Assembly: GCA_039649115.1 (NCBI GenBank)
Contig: JBBWZQ010000228.1
Coordinates: 1-43,284, forward strand
DNA: 43,284 nt
From: DATEJJ01 sp039649115
GTDB taxonomy: Bacteria > Actinomycetota > Actinomycetes > Mycobacteriales > Micromonosporaceae
Direction: 5' to 3'
Each line of letters opens with the position of its first letter. The stretch's first letter is position 1. Under the pieces are notes generated by a model. It worked only from the letters and a program-made list of their open reading frames with translations, was not told the origin of the DNA and did no database searches. A program made the translations under genes and the position numbers. Positions 23,128 to 30,975 of the stretch are shown in pieces.

Positions 23128-25266
23128 CTAGCTGAGGGAGCGGCGGAGGAAGGCGAGTTCGAAGCGGAGGAGGCGCTCGGCGATGCCGCCGGCGGCCATG
23201 TGGCTGGCGCCGGTCAGCGGTACCACGGCGTGCGGGCGGCCCGCGGCGAGCAGCGCGCCGGACAGGCGCAGCGTGTGCGCCGCCACCACGTTGTCGTCGG
23301 CCAGGCCGTGAATGATCAGCATCGGCCGCGCGTCCGCCGGGCGAACCGGCGGCTCCGCGGCCAGCTCGACGAGGCTGTGGTGGGCGTACACGTCCGAGCC
23401 GTCGTCCGGCATGCCCAGATACCGCTCCGTGTACGCCGTGTCGTACAGCTCCCAGTCGGACACCGGCGCGCCGAGGACCGCCGCGTGGTAAACGTCCGGG
23501 CGGCGCAGGACCGCGAGGCCGGCCAGCCAGCCGCCGAACGACCAGCCCCGGATCGCCACCCGTTCCAGGTCGAGGTCGGGGTGCTTGTCCACCAGTGCGC
23601 GCAGCGCGTCGACCTGGTCGGTGAGCACCACGTCCGCCAGCCGGCGGTGCACCACCTTCTCGAAGCTCGGCGACACGCCCGGGGTACCGCGGTTGTCCAC
23701 CACGACCACCGCGTACCCCTGGTCGGCCCACCACTGCTTCTCCAGCCAGCGCGCCCGGGTGGCGAGCACCTCCTGGTGCGCCGGCCCGCCGTAGATGTCG
23801 ACCAGGACCGGCAGGCGCCGCCCGGCCACGTGCGTGCGCGGGTACAGCACGCCGGTGGGCAGCCGCCGGTCGGTGACCCGCTGCAGGGCCGGGCGGGGCG
23901 CGTACGGCGGGGTGGCCGCGAGGTTGGCCAGCTCGCCGACGACCTGGCCGGCGTGGCTGACGGTCCAGCGGGTACCGGCGTGGTCCAGTGACAGCGAGCC
24001 CACCACGATGGTGTCGCCGCCGCCGCTGCCGGTGTGCCAGCCGGGGCCCGGCGCGCTCCCGCCGATCGGCACCCGGGCCGCGTCGACGACCGGCGCGCCC
24101 GCGTGCGCGGTGACCCGGTAGAGGTACTGCTCGCTGGGCTCGCCCTCGCTCGCCTCGACGAGCAGGTCGACGCCGGACGCCGACGGCCGGCCGATCCGCC
24201 CGCAGACCCGGCGCACGTACAGGGACGGCGGGGTGAGCAGGGTGCCGTCGGCGAACAGGCAGCGCGCGTCGTACCCGTCGTGCGCCAGCTCGCCGCCGAC
24301 CAGTACCCGCCCGTCCGGCAGGTACATCGGGGTACCCGGTACCGGCTCCACCCACCGCGGGTCGGCCAGCTCCGCGTGCACCTGGGTCTCGCCGGTACGG
24401 GGATCGACCGCCAGCACCAGCCCGTGCTGCTGCAGCCGGCGCAGCACCGTGATCAGCGGCCCGCCCGTCTCCGACCAGGACACCGCGACCAGGTACGGGT
24501 AGGTCTCCCGGTCCCAGTGCACGTCGACCCAGCCGCCGTCCAGGTCGAGCAGGTGCAGCGTCACCTCGGCGTTGGTCGCCCCCGCGTGCGGGTACGCGAG
24601 GGTGGTGGGCGGGCTCGCCGGCTCGGCCGGGTCGTGCAGCGTCCACCGCGGTACCCGTGCCTCGTCCACCCGCGCCGCGAGCAGCGACTGCCCGTCCGGC
24701 GCCCACCAGTACCCGCGGTACCGGCTGAACTCCTCGGCCGCGATGAACTCGGCCAGCCCCCAGGTGATGTCCTGCTCGCCCGCGATCAGCGAGTCACCGC
24801 CGTGCTCGCTGGTCGTGCGCAGCTGCCCGGCGGACACGTACGCGATGCGGGTGCCGGCCGGGTCGGGCCGCGGGTCGATGACCGAGCCCGCCGACGGTAC
24901 CGGCTTGACTGTGCCGTCAGTCAGGTCGACGCGGAACAGCTCGCCGCCGAGCGCGAAGGCGGCCACCGTGGCGCTCGGGTTCGCCGCGTACGAGCCGATG
25001 CCGCTGGCGGACAGGCGCAGCCGCTCGCGCAGCGCGCGCTCCGCCGGTGGCAGGTCGGGGGAGTCTCCGGACACCAGCGCCGGTGGGTCGGCGACCAGCC
25101 GCTCCGAGCCGCTGGCGACGTCGAAGACGTACAGCCGGTCGACCGTGTCCTGCGGCCCCGTCGAGCGCAGGAAGACCACGCGGCTGCCGTCGGCCGCCAC
25201 GGTCACCGCGCGCGGCGCGCCGAGCGAGAACCGGCGGGTACGGCTGGCGAGTTCCGGATACTCCAT
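23128..25266 (-). CDS. Prolyl oligopeptidase-family (S9) serine peptidase, DPP-IV-like
   Basis: The 712-residue protein starts MEYPELASRTRRFSLG at ATG 25266. The N-terminal two-thirds form a beta-propeller (repeating blocks with PDGRVLVGGEL, WVDVHWDRETYPYLVAVSW), containing an AAEEFSRYRGYWWAPDG stretch typical of DPP-IV-like enzymes. The C-terminal alpha/beta-hydrolase domain has the nucleophile motif GWSFGGWLA, the aspartate in GLADDNVV and the histidine in GASHMA. It should cleave short peptides, often after proline, in the cytoplasm, as no signal peptide is seen. Divergent from mshB with about 70 bp between starts. The frame open to 25419 is rejected because the family N-terminus begins at MEYPEL. 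Confidence 0.93.
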   Translation of the reverse strand: MEYPELASRTRRFSLGAPRAVTVAADGSRVVFLRSTGPQDTVDRLYVFDVASGSERLVADPPALVSGDSPDLPPAERALRERLRLSASGIGSYAANPSATVAAFALGGELFRVDLTDGTVKPVPSAGSVIDPRPDPAGTRIAYVSAGQLRTTSEHGGDSLIAGEQDITWGLAEFIAAEEFSRYRGYWWAPDGQSLLAARVDEARVPRWTLHDPAEPASPPTTLAYPHAGATNAEVTLHLLDLDGGWVDVHWDRETYPYLVAVSWSETGGPLITVLRRLQQHGLVLAVDPRTGETQVHAELADPRWVEPVPGTPMYLPDGRVLVGGELAHDGYDARCLFADGTLLTPPSLYVRRVCGRIGRPSASGVDLLVEASEGEPSEQYLYRVTAHAGAPVVDAARVPIGGSAPGPGWHTGSGGGDTIVVGSLSLDHAGTRWTVSHAGQVVGELANLAATPPYAPRPALQRVTDRRLPTGVLYPRTHVAGRRLPVLVDIYGGPAHQEVLATRARWLEKQWWADQGYAVVVVDNRGTPGVSPSFEKVVHRRLADVVLTDQVDALRALVDKHPDLDLERVAIRGWSFGGWLAGLAVLRRPDVYHAAVLGAPVSDWELYDTAYTERYLGMPDDGSDVYAHHSLVELAAEPPVRPADARPMLIIHGLADDNVVAAHTLRLSGALLAAGRPHAVVPLTGASHMAAGGIAERLLRFELAFLRRSLS

Positions 25267-25336
25267 CCGACCATGATGCCGTCCCCTGGCCAGCCTGCGC
25301 GCGCGGACCGGCGGGGTCGGGTGTCCCGCGTAGAGT

Positions 25337-26215
25337 GTGCCGGTGACCGTAAGCGAGCCCCGGCGCATCATGTTCGTGCACGCACACCCGGACGACGAAT
25401 CCATCGGTACGGGTGCCACGATGGCCCACTACGCCGCCACCGGAGCCCACGTCACGCTCGTCACCTGCACCCTCGGCGAGGAGGGTGAGATCCACGTGCC
25501 GGAGCTGGTCCAGCTGGTCGCGGCCGAGGCCGACCAGCTCGGCGGGTACCGGCTCACCGAGCTGGTCGCGGCGTGCGGCGCCCTGGGCGTGACGGACCAC
25601 CGGTTTCTGGGCGGGGCCGGCCGGTTCCGCGACTCGGGCATGATGGGCACGCCCGCCAACCGGCACCCGCGCGCGTTCTGGCAGGCGGACCTGGATGCCG
25701 CCGCGCTCCTGCTCGTCGAGATCATGCGCGAGGTACGCCCGCAGGTGCTGGTCAGCGACGACGACAACGGCTTCTACGGGCACCCCGACCACATCCAGAG
25801 TCACCGGGTGGCCAGGCGCGCCGCCGAACTGGCGAGCGCCGAGGGGTTCGGGCCGCACAAGATCTACTGGAGCGCGACCCCGCGCAGCGTGCTGGAGCAG
25901 GGCTTCAAGGCGTTCGCCGACTCGGAGTTCAACCCGTTCGGCGGGGTGGAGAAGGTGGCGGACCTCCCGTTCGGCGCGTCGGACGAGCAGATCGCGGCGC
26001 GCATCGACGCGCACGACTTCGCGGAGCACAAGCTGGCCGCGCTGCGCGCACACCGGACCCAGATCCCGGCCACCTCGTGGCTGTTCACCATCGCGGCCAA
26101 CTTCGGGCAGGAGTTCATGGGCGTGGAGCACTTCACCCTGGCCTCCGGCGCCAGGGGACCGGGCGACGGCCGGCACGGCTGGGAGGCCGACCTGTTCGCC
26201 GGCCTGGCACCGTGA
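25337..26215 (+). CDS. mshB: Mycothiol biosynthesis deacetylase MshB
   Basis: This 292-residue PIG-L/LmbE-fold zinc hydrolase has the AHPDDE metal motif near residues 17-22 (VHAHPDDESIGTG) and the second metal-site HPDH in NGFYGHPDHIQSH. The C-terminal block ending EHFTLASG is characteristic of MshB. It deacetylates GlcNAc-inositol to GlcN-inositol, the second step-pair of mycothiol synthesis. The Mca homologue is excluded by the WSATPRSVLEQGF region and by the genomic partner. GTG 25337 and GTG 25343 are both possible starts. Overlaps the next gene by GTGA. Confidence 0.92.
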   Translation: MPVTVSEPRRIMFVHAHPDDESIGTGATMAHYAATGAHVTLVTCTLGEEGEIHVPELVQLVAAEADQLGGYRLTELVAACGALGVTDHRFLGGAGRFRDSGMMGTPANRHPRAFWQADLDAAALLLVEIMREVRPQVLVSDDDNGFYGHPDHIQSHRVARRAAELASAEGFGPHKIYWSATPRSVLEQGFKAFADSEFNPFGGVEKVADLPFGASDEQIAARIDAHDFAEHKLAALRAHRTQIPATSWLFTIAANFGQEFMGVEHFTLASGARGPGDGRHGWEADLFAGLAP

Positions 26216-26823
26216 CCGGCGTCAGCGGGGCACTGCTGCGGTTCGGGGGGACCGCCGTCGGCGTGCTCCTCGGGTTCGCCACCGGTGTCTGGGAGGTCTT
26301 CCTCAGCCCGCTGTACGTCGGGCGGGTACCGCTGCCGGTCGCGCCGATCCTCGCCGTCGCCACCAACCTGGGGCTGGTCTGGTTCAGCTACTTCATCACC
26401 GGGCACAAGGGCCTGGCCCTGCTGCCCGGCGTGGCCTGGTTCGCGGTCATGATCATCAGCGCGTCCAAGACCGCTGAGGGGGACGTGCCCATCCCGGGCA
26501 GCGACTGGATGGGGCTGCTGGCCGTGCTGCTCGGCGCGCTCGCCTGGGGCATCGCGGCTTACCGGATGATCCTCGTGACCGGGACCGACCGCGCGGTTTC
26601 CGGGCCGCCGGGCGAATCCAGGCCCGCCCCTGACAAGCCCGCCACCGGCAAGCCCGGCACCGGCAAGCCCGGCACTGACAAGCCCGGCACCGACAAGCCC
26701 GGCACTGACAAGCCGGTCGGTACCGGGCGTGGGCCCAGGCCCGGGGCCCGTCCGTCCCGGCCCGGCACCCGTCCCGGGGGGCGCCGGCCGGGCGGAAACC
26801 GGGGTCGGGGCGCGGGGGCGTAG
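26212..26823 (+). CDS. Small membrane protein downstream of mshB (DUF6113-like) with repetitive tail
   Basis: The product is 203 residues from a GTG overlapping the mshB stop (GTGA). Four hydrophobic helices (from GGTAVGVLLGFATGVWEVFL to GLLAVLLGALAWGIAAYRMIL) are followed by a hydrophilic tail. The tail has six degenerate five-residue GT(D/G)KP repeats, then Arg/Gly/Pro-rich sequence ending GGNRGRGAGA. A membrane protein of this type follows mshB in other actinomycetes (recollection of gene order, not checked), pointing to a link with mycothiol physiology, but no biochemical role is known. The tail is probably cytoplasmic and disordered. Confidence 0.8.
   Translation: MTGVSGALLRFGGTAVGVLLGFATGVWEVFLSPLYVGRVPLPVAPILAVATNLGLVWFSYFITGHKGLALLPGVAWFAVMIISASKTAEGDVPIPGSDWMGLLAVLLGALAWGIAAYRMILVTGTDRAVSGPPGESRPAPDKPATGKPGTGKPGTDKPGTDKPGTDKPVGTGRGPRPGARPSRPGTRPGGRRPGGNRGRGAGA
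26632..26715. repeat. Tandem 15-bp coding repeats (GTDKP units)
   Basis: Six units of the type GGCACYGACAAGCCC encode (G/A)T(D/G)KP in the C-terminal tail of the mshB partner. Units differ mainly at the third unit position and by ACT/ACC alternation, indicating slippage with some drift. Copy number is likely to vary between strains. Confidence 0.85.
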
Positions 26824-26893
26824 CGCTGGGTGCCGGTACCGCTATATCTTTCTGCCCAACCCCCGGACTGCGTGCGGTGAGGAGGGCATGGGT

Positions 26894-27352
26894 ATGAGGG
26901 AGCGCTGGCTGCCGGTCGGGGTGCTGGCCGGCGTGCTGTTCGGCGTCAACGTGGCGGCGCGGTTCGTCGTCTGGCTCGTGGCGAGGTCCAACGCGAGCAA
27001 GCAGACCGCGATCGGCCTCGTCGCGGCCGGAGCGATCGGCGTCGTGATGATCGGCGCCGGGTACCTGTGGGCGCGCCGGGTGGACACCCCGCGCGTCGTC
27101 GGAGAGCTGTCCGCGGCCATCCTCGCGGGCTGTGTCTTCTCCGTGATCATCGGGCCCTTCGCGGGCGGCTCCGCGCCCTTCAAGGAGGGCGGCACGTTCT
27201 TCTACTCCGAGATCTGGCACTACCTGGCGCTGGCCGCCGGGGGCGCGATCTTCGGCGTGCTGGTCGCCATGACGCTCGGCCACGACCGGAAGTCGCAGAG
27301 CTGGAAGCGGTACGCCGAGGCCCAGAAGGCCCGGCCGCGCCGCGTGGTGTGA
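26894..27352 (+). CDS. Hypothetical four-helix membrane protein
   Basis: From ATG 26894 (MRERWLPVGVLAGVL) the product has 152 residues with four hydrophobic segments: LPVGVLAGVLFGVNVAARFV, AIGLVAAGAIGVVMIGAGYL, ELSAAILAGCVFSVIIG and HYLALAAGGAIFGVLVAM. It ends in a basic tail (KSQSWKRYAEAQKARPRR). GGAGGG is 8 bp upstream of this ATG; ATG 26888 in the same frame is too close to it. I do not recognise the family. It sits 70 bp after the mshB operon and may be its third gene. The last bases are 2 bp from the convergent acetyltransferase stop. Confidence 0.75.
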   Translation: MRERWLPVGVLAGVLFGVNVAARFVVWLVARSNASKQTAIGLVAAGAIGVVMIGAGYLWARRVDTPRVVGELSAAILAGCVFSVIIGPFAGGSAPFKEGGTFFYSEIWHYLALAAGGAIFGVLVAMTLGHDRKSQSWKRYAEAQKARPRRVV

Positions 27353-27354
27353 CG

Positions 27355-28323
27355 CTAGCTGACCGGCGGCGCGGTGCGGGTGACGTAGGTGTGGTGCGTG
27401 CCGAAGCCGAGCCGCGCGTAGAGCGCGACGGCCGGCTGGTTCTGCTCCGGTACCTGCAGATACGCCGTGTGCGCGGCCGCCTCGCCCAGCCCGGCCGCCC
27501 ACGCCGCCAACGCCCGCACGACGTGCCGGGCCAGGCCACGCCGGCGGGCCGGCGGCGCCACCTCGACCAGACCGAGGTGCAGCCGGTGCAGGGTGACCGC
27601 GCCGCGGGCGGCGGCGAGCAGCGTGCCGTCCGGCGCCCGTACCGCGGCGAACGTGACCAGCGGGGGAGCGGTCAGCAGGTGCACGGCGGCCGGCGGGAGG
27701 CCGTTCTTGCGATCGGCGACCATGGCCAGCCAGTCCGGCGCCGGTGCCGCCGCCAGGGCGACCGGCGGCAGGTCCGGCCCGCCGTCGCCGGCCAGCACCG
27801 CGGCCAGGGGTGCGGCCTGCACGAGGGTCGTCGGCGAACGGTCCCAGCCGCGCTCGTCCAGGGCGGCGTCCACCTGCGCGGCCAGGGGCAGTGGCACGTT
27901 GATCCGGGCGGGCAGCCCGCGGGACGCGTACCACATCTGCACCTCGTCGATGGCCGCGGACAGCGACCGGCCCGGGTCGCCCAGCGGCAACGCGGAGTTG
28001 CCCCGTCCGGTCCACCCGTCGGCCGCGCGCAGCAACCACTCGCCCAAGCTGGCCGTGTCCGGCGCGGGCCAGGCCAGCGCCGCGGCCCGCTCCAGCGCGG
28101 CGATGTCCGCGCCGGCCGGCCTCCGCCGCGCCGGCACCCGCTTGGCCCGCACAATCTCTGTCCGGGGTACGCGCACCAGCCCGCTCCTGGTCTGCACCGT
28201 GACCTGCATCTCGTCGATCGCGACGAGGTGCCCGAGCGCGTCCGAGAAGACCGGACGATCGCCGCGTATCCCAACGATTCGGCGCACCACCACGCGCTGT
28301 CCGAGATCTTGTGGCCCCAGCAC
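27355..28323 (-). CDS. GNAT acetyltransferase, probable N-acetylglutamate synthase (CG3035 type)
   Basis: This 322-residue protein has an N-terminal SH3-like beta domain (LGQRVVVRRIVGI...LGHLVAIDEMQVTVQTRSGLVRVPRTEIVRAK-type, residues 1-62) and a C-terminal GNAT fold. The acetyl-CoA loop is VAPPARRRGLARHVVRAL (Q/RxxGxG/A variant), followed by LYARLGFGTHHTYV. This two-domain plan matches the actinobacterial N-acetylglutamate synthases first described for Corynebacterium cg3035, which start arginine biosynthesis. The link to fdxA and the dap genes fits an amino-acid biosynthesis neighbourhood. A different acyl acceptor cannot be excluded. GTG start with GGAGGGA upstream; divergent from fdxA. 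Confidence 0.8.
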   Translation of the reverse strand: MLGPQDLGQRVVVRRIVGIRGDRPVFSDALGHLVAIDEMQVTVQTRSGLVRVPRTEIVRAKRVPARRRPAGADIAALERAAALAWPAPDTASLGEWLLRAADGWTGRGNSALPLGDPGRSLSAAIDEVQMWYASRGLPARINVPLPLAAQVDAALDERGWDRSPTTLVQAAPLAAVLAGDGGPDLPPVALAAAPAPDWLAMVADRKNGLPPAAVHLLTAPPLVTFAAVRAPDGTLLAAARGAVTLHRLHLGLVEVAPPARRRGLARHVVRALAAWAAGLGEAAAHTAYLQVPEQNQPAVALYARLGFGTHHTYVTRTAPPVS

Positions 28324-28358
28324 CGTCTCCCTCCCTCCCGGGCGAGATACTAGGCTCT

Positions 28359-28372
28359 AACCGCGCGCGGTT
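28359..28372. promoter_or_regulatory. Perfect 14-bp palindrome in the acetyltransferase-fdxA divergent gap
   Basis: AACCGCGCGCGGTT is self-complementary over 14 bp. It lies 36 bp from the acetyltransferase start and 77 bp from the fdxA start, where an operator acting on both divergent promoters would be placed. The binding protein is unknown. Confidence 0.5.
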
Positions 28373-28448
28373 TTCGCGGCGTGAGTGCTGGCGGCGAGGT
28401 GGCGGCCTGGCACGAAAGCCGTGACCCAGGACCTTCGGAGGACGACCC

Positions 28449-28775
28449 GTGACCTATATCATCGCCGAGCCCTGCGTCGATGTGATCGACAAGGCATGCA
28501 TCGAGGAGTGCCCGGTCGACTGCATCTACGAGGGCAACCGGATGCTTTACATCCACCCCGATGAGTGCGTTGACTGCGGGGCGTGTGAGCCGGTGTGCCC
28601 GGTCGAGGCGATCTTCTACGAGGACGACGTACCGGCACAGTGGAAGGACTACGTCTCCGCCAACTACGAGTTCTTCGAGGACCTCGGCTCGCCCGGCGGT
28701 GCGTCCAAGATCGGCAAGATCGCGAAGGACGCCGCGGTCGTGGCCGCCGCACCGCCACGCGAGGTCGAGCACTGA
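28449..28775 (+). CDS. fdxA: 7Fe ferredoxin FdxA/FdxC
   Basis: The 108-residue protein starts MTYIIAEPCVDVIDKACIE. The cysteines Cx7C...CP and CVDCGACEPVCP arrange as one 3Fe-4S and one 4Fe-4S cluster, and the C-terminal extension ending GGASKIGKIAKDA is typical of actinobacterial FdxA. It carries low-potential electrons to cytochromes P450 and reductases. GGAGGA lies about 8 bp before the GTG start. The dapC gene follows after 2 bp, the conserved fdxA-dapC order of mycobacteria and relatives (Rv1177-Rv1178). Confidence 0.96.
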   Translation: MTYIIAEPCVDVIDKACIEECPVDCIYEGNRMLYIHPDECVDCGACEPVCPVEAIFYEDDVPAQWKDYVSANYEFFEDLGSPGGASKIGKIAKDAAVVAAAPPREVEH

Positions 28776-28777
28776 CG

Positions 28778-29905
28778 ATGGTGCCGGTCCTGGGAGCGCG
28801 GCTGTCGGCCGGGCTCCCTGACTTCCCGTGGGACCTGCTCGAGCCGGCCAAGGCCAGGGCCGCCGCGCACCCCGGCGGGTTGGTGGACCTGTCCATCGGC
28901 ACGCCGGTCGATCCGGTCCCCGACGTCGTCCGGCAGGCGCTGGCGGGGGCGGCGAACGCGCCCGGGTACCCGCTGACCGCCGGCACCCCGGCGCTGCGCG
29001 AGGCGATCGAGAGCTGGGTGCGGCGCGCGTGTGCCGCGGCCCCCGGATACGGCGTGCTGCCCACGATCGGGTCGAAGGAGCTGGTCGCCTGGCTGCCCAC
29101 GCTGCTGGGCATCGGGCCGGGCGACGCGGTGGTGATCCCGCGCGTGTGCTACCCGACCTACGAGGTGGGCGTGCGGCTGGCCGGGGCCGCGGTGATCCGC
29201 AGCGACTCGCTGACCGCGGTCGGCCCGGCGCCGGTCAGGCTGGTCTGGGTCAACTCGCCGGGCAACCCGACCGGGCGGGTGCTGCCCGCGACCCACCTGC
29301 GCAAGGTGGTCGACTGGGCGCGCGAGCGCGGCGCGGTGGTGGCGAGCGACGAGTGCTACCTGCCGCTGGGCTGGGAGAGCACGCCGGTCTCGGTGCTGTC
29401 GGTCTGCCCGGACGGGTACCGCAACGTGCTCGCGGTGCACTCCCTGTCCAAGCGGTCCAACCTGGCCGGGTACCGGGCCGGCTTCGTCGCCGGCGACCCG
29501 TCGATCGTGGCGGAACTGCTGGCGGTGCGCCGGCACGCGGGCATGATGGTGCCGGCGCCGGTACAGGCGGCGATGGTGGCCGCGCTCGGCGACGAGTCGC
29601 ATGTGGACGCACAGCGCGAGCGGTACGGCCGGCGCCGCGCGCTGCTGCGGGAGGCGCTGCTGGGCGCCGGGTTCGCGATCGAGCACTCGGAGGCGGGGCT
29701 CTATCTCTGGGCGACGCGCGACGAGGACTGCTGGTCCACTGTGGACTGGCTCGCGGCCCGGGGCATCCTGGCGGCACCTGGCGCGTTCTACGGGCCTACC
29801 GGTACCCGCCACGTGCGGCTCGCCCTGACGGCCCCGGACGAGCGCATCCAGGCAGCGGTGGACCGCCTCAGCGCTGGCGCGGTGATCATCCGAGCTGCGC
29901 CCTGA
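28778..29905 (+). CDS. dapC: N-succinyldiaminopimelate aminotransferase DapC
   Basis: This 375-residue fold-type I aminotransferase has PGNPTG (WVNSPGNPTGR), the PLP-binding lysine in HSLSKRSNLAGYRAGF and the C-terminal arginine in GTRHVRLAL. The N-terminus LPDFPWDLLEPAKARAAAHPGG is the signature of the actinobacterial DapC type. It makes N-succinyl-LL-diaminopimelate from the keto precursor and glutamate in lysine and peptidoglycan synthesis. ATG start 2 bp after fdxA. The in-frame palindrome GTCCACTGTGGAC (29734-29746) lies near its 3' end. Confidence 0.93.
   Translation: MVPVLGARLSAGLPDFPWDLLEPAKARAAAHPGGLVDLSIGTPVDPVPDVVRQALAGAANAPGYPLTAGTPALREAIESWVRRACAAAPGYGVLPTIGSKELVAWLPTLLGIGPGDAVVIPRVCYPTYEVGVRLAGAAVIRSDSLTAVGPAPVRLVWVNSPGNPTGRVLPATHLRKVVDWARERGAVVASDECYLPLGWESTPVSVLSVCPDGYRNVLAVHSLSKRSNLAGYRAGFVAGDPSIVAELLAVRRHAGMMVPAPVQAAMVAALGDESHVDAQRERYGRRRALLREALLGAGFAIEHSEAGLYLWATRDEDCWSTVDWLAARGILAAPGAFYGPTGTRHVRLALTAPDERIQAAVDRLSAGAVIIRAAP
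29734..29746. repeat. Iterated palindrome, copy in dapC
   Basis: GTCCACTGTGGAC, perfect about the central T, read in frame as S-T-V-D. Confidence 0.85.
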
Positions 29906-29976
29906 CCACGGGCCGAGGCTTGACCCACGACGGGCCGAGGCCTTGATCGTGTTGGTGCCCGAGGGCCAGGCGGGGA
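29906..29976. other. Convergent dapC/dapD gap
   Basis: The gap contains a short direct repeat: ACGGGCCGAGGCTTGA at about 29908-29923 and ACGGGCCGAGGCCTTGA at about 29929-29945. No strong terminator stem is visible. Confidence 0.5.
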
Positions 29977-30915
29977 TCAGTCGTTGGCGTGGAGGGCGGC
30001 GTTGAGGGCGGTGCCGCGTCCGTCGCGTGGTCGGGCCTCCAGCGCTCCCGAGACCGAGTTGCGCCAGAACAGCAGGCCGGCCACGCCGGACAGCTCGCTC
30101 GCCTTGACGACCCGGGCGCCGGGCAGCGTCACCTTCGAGCCGGCCGTGACGTAGCAGCCCGCCTCCACGATGCAGTCGTCGCCGAGCGAGATGCCGATGC
30201 CGGCGTTCGCGCCGATCAGGCAGCGCTCGCCCACCCGGATGACCTCCTTGCCGCCGCCCGAGAGGGTGCCCATGATGGACGATCCGCCGCCCACGTCCGA
30301 GCCGTCGCCGATCACGACGCCCGCCGAGACGCGGCCTTCGATCATGGACGTGCCGAGGGTACCGGCGTTGTAGTTCACGAACCCCTCGTGCATCACGGTG
30401 GTACCGGGTGCGAGGTGCGCGCCGAGCCGCACCCGGTCCGCGTCCGCCATGCGCACACCGCTGGGTACGACGTAGTCCGCCATCCGGGGGAACTTGTCCA
30501 CCCCGTACACGGCCAGCCGGCCGCCGTCCCCGCGCACCCGCGCCTGCAGTTCGGCCGCCCGGTCCGGCGGGCAAGGGCCGGCCGAGGTCCAGGCGACGTT
30601 GGCCAGCAGGCCGAAGATCCCGTCGAGATTCACCTCGTGCGGCTTGACCAGCCGGTGCGAGAGCAGGTGCAGGCGCAGGTAGACGTCGGACGCGTCGGCC
30701 GGCGGGTCGGCGAGCGTGTCGATCACCGTGTGCACCGGATCGACGCGCAGGCCGGGCAGCGCGCCGGCGCCGGCACCCGCCGGGGGGGCCGGCTGGTCGC
30801 CGGGAGCGCCGAGGCCGAGCCGGCCCGTCGGGTACCAGGCGTCGAGCACCTGACCGGCGTCGGTCACCGTGGCCAGGCCGACGCCCCAGGCCGAGGAGGC
30901 GAGAAACTGCTGCAT
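29977..30915 (-). CDS. dapD: 2,3,4,5-tetrahydropyridine-2,6-dicarboxylate N-succinyltransferase DapD
   Basis: The 312-residue protein has a left-handed beta-helix with hexapeptide repeats (GSDVGGGSSIMGTLSGGG, GERCLIGANAGIGISLGDDCIVEAGCYVTAGSKVTL-type rungs, residues about 195-265), typical of the actinobacterial (class 2) DapD. The ATVTDAGQVLDAWYP N-terminus agrees with that group. It succinylates tetrahydrodipicolinate in lysine and DAP synthesis. ATG 30915 is chosen because MQQFLASSAWGVGLAT is the family N-terminus; the enormous open frame reaching 32946 is antisense to dapE and the LOG genes. Divergent from dapE by about 60 bp. Confidence 0.95.
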   Translation of the reverse strand: MQQFLASSAWGVGLATVTDAGQVLDAWYPTGRLGLGAPGDQPAPPAGAGAGALPGLRVDPVHTVIDTLADPPADASDVYLRLHLLSHRLVKPHEVNLDGIFGLLANVAWTSAGPCPPDRAAELQARVRGDGGRLAVYGVDKFPRMADYVVPSGVRMADADRVRLGAHLAPGTTVMHEGFVNYNAGTLGTSMIEGRVSAGVVIGDGSDVGGGSSIMGTLSGGGKEVIRVGERCLIGANAGIGISLGDDCIVEAGCYVTAGSKVTLPGARVVKASELSGVAGLLFWRNSVSGALEARPRDGRGTALNAALHAND

Positions 30916-30975
30916 ATGAGCTAGGTTATCGTGCGGCGCGGCCGCTGCTCCCGTACGCATCAGTAGGGTGTGTGG

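Noticed and set aside
26632..26715. Regular short repeats as a possible CRISPR array
   Set aside because: Fifteen-base units are head to tail without spacers and encode a Lys-Pro repeat; no cas gene is near.
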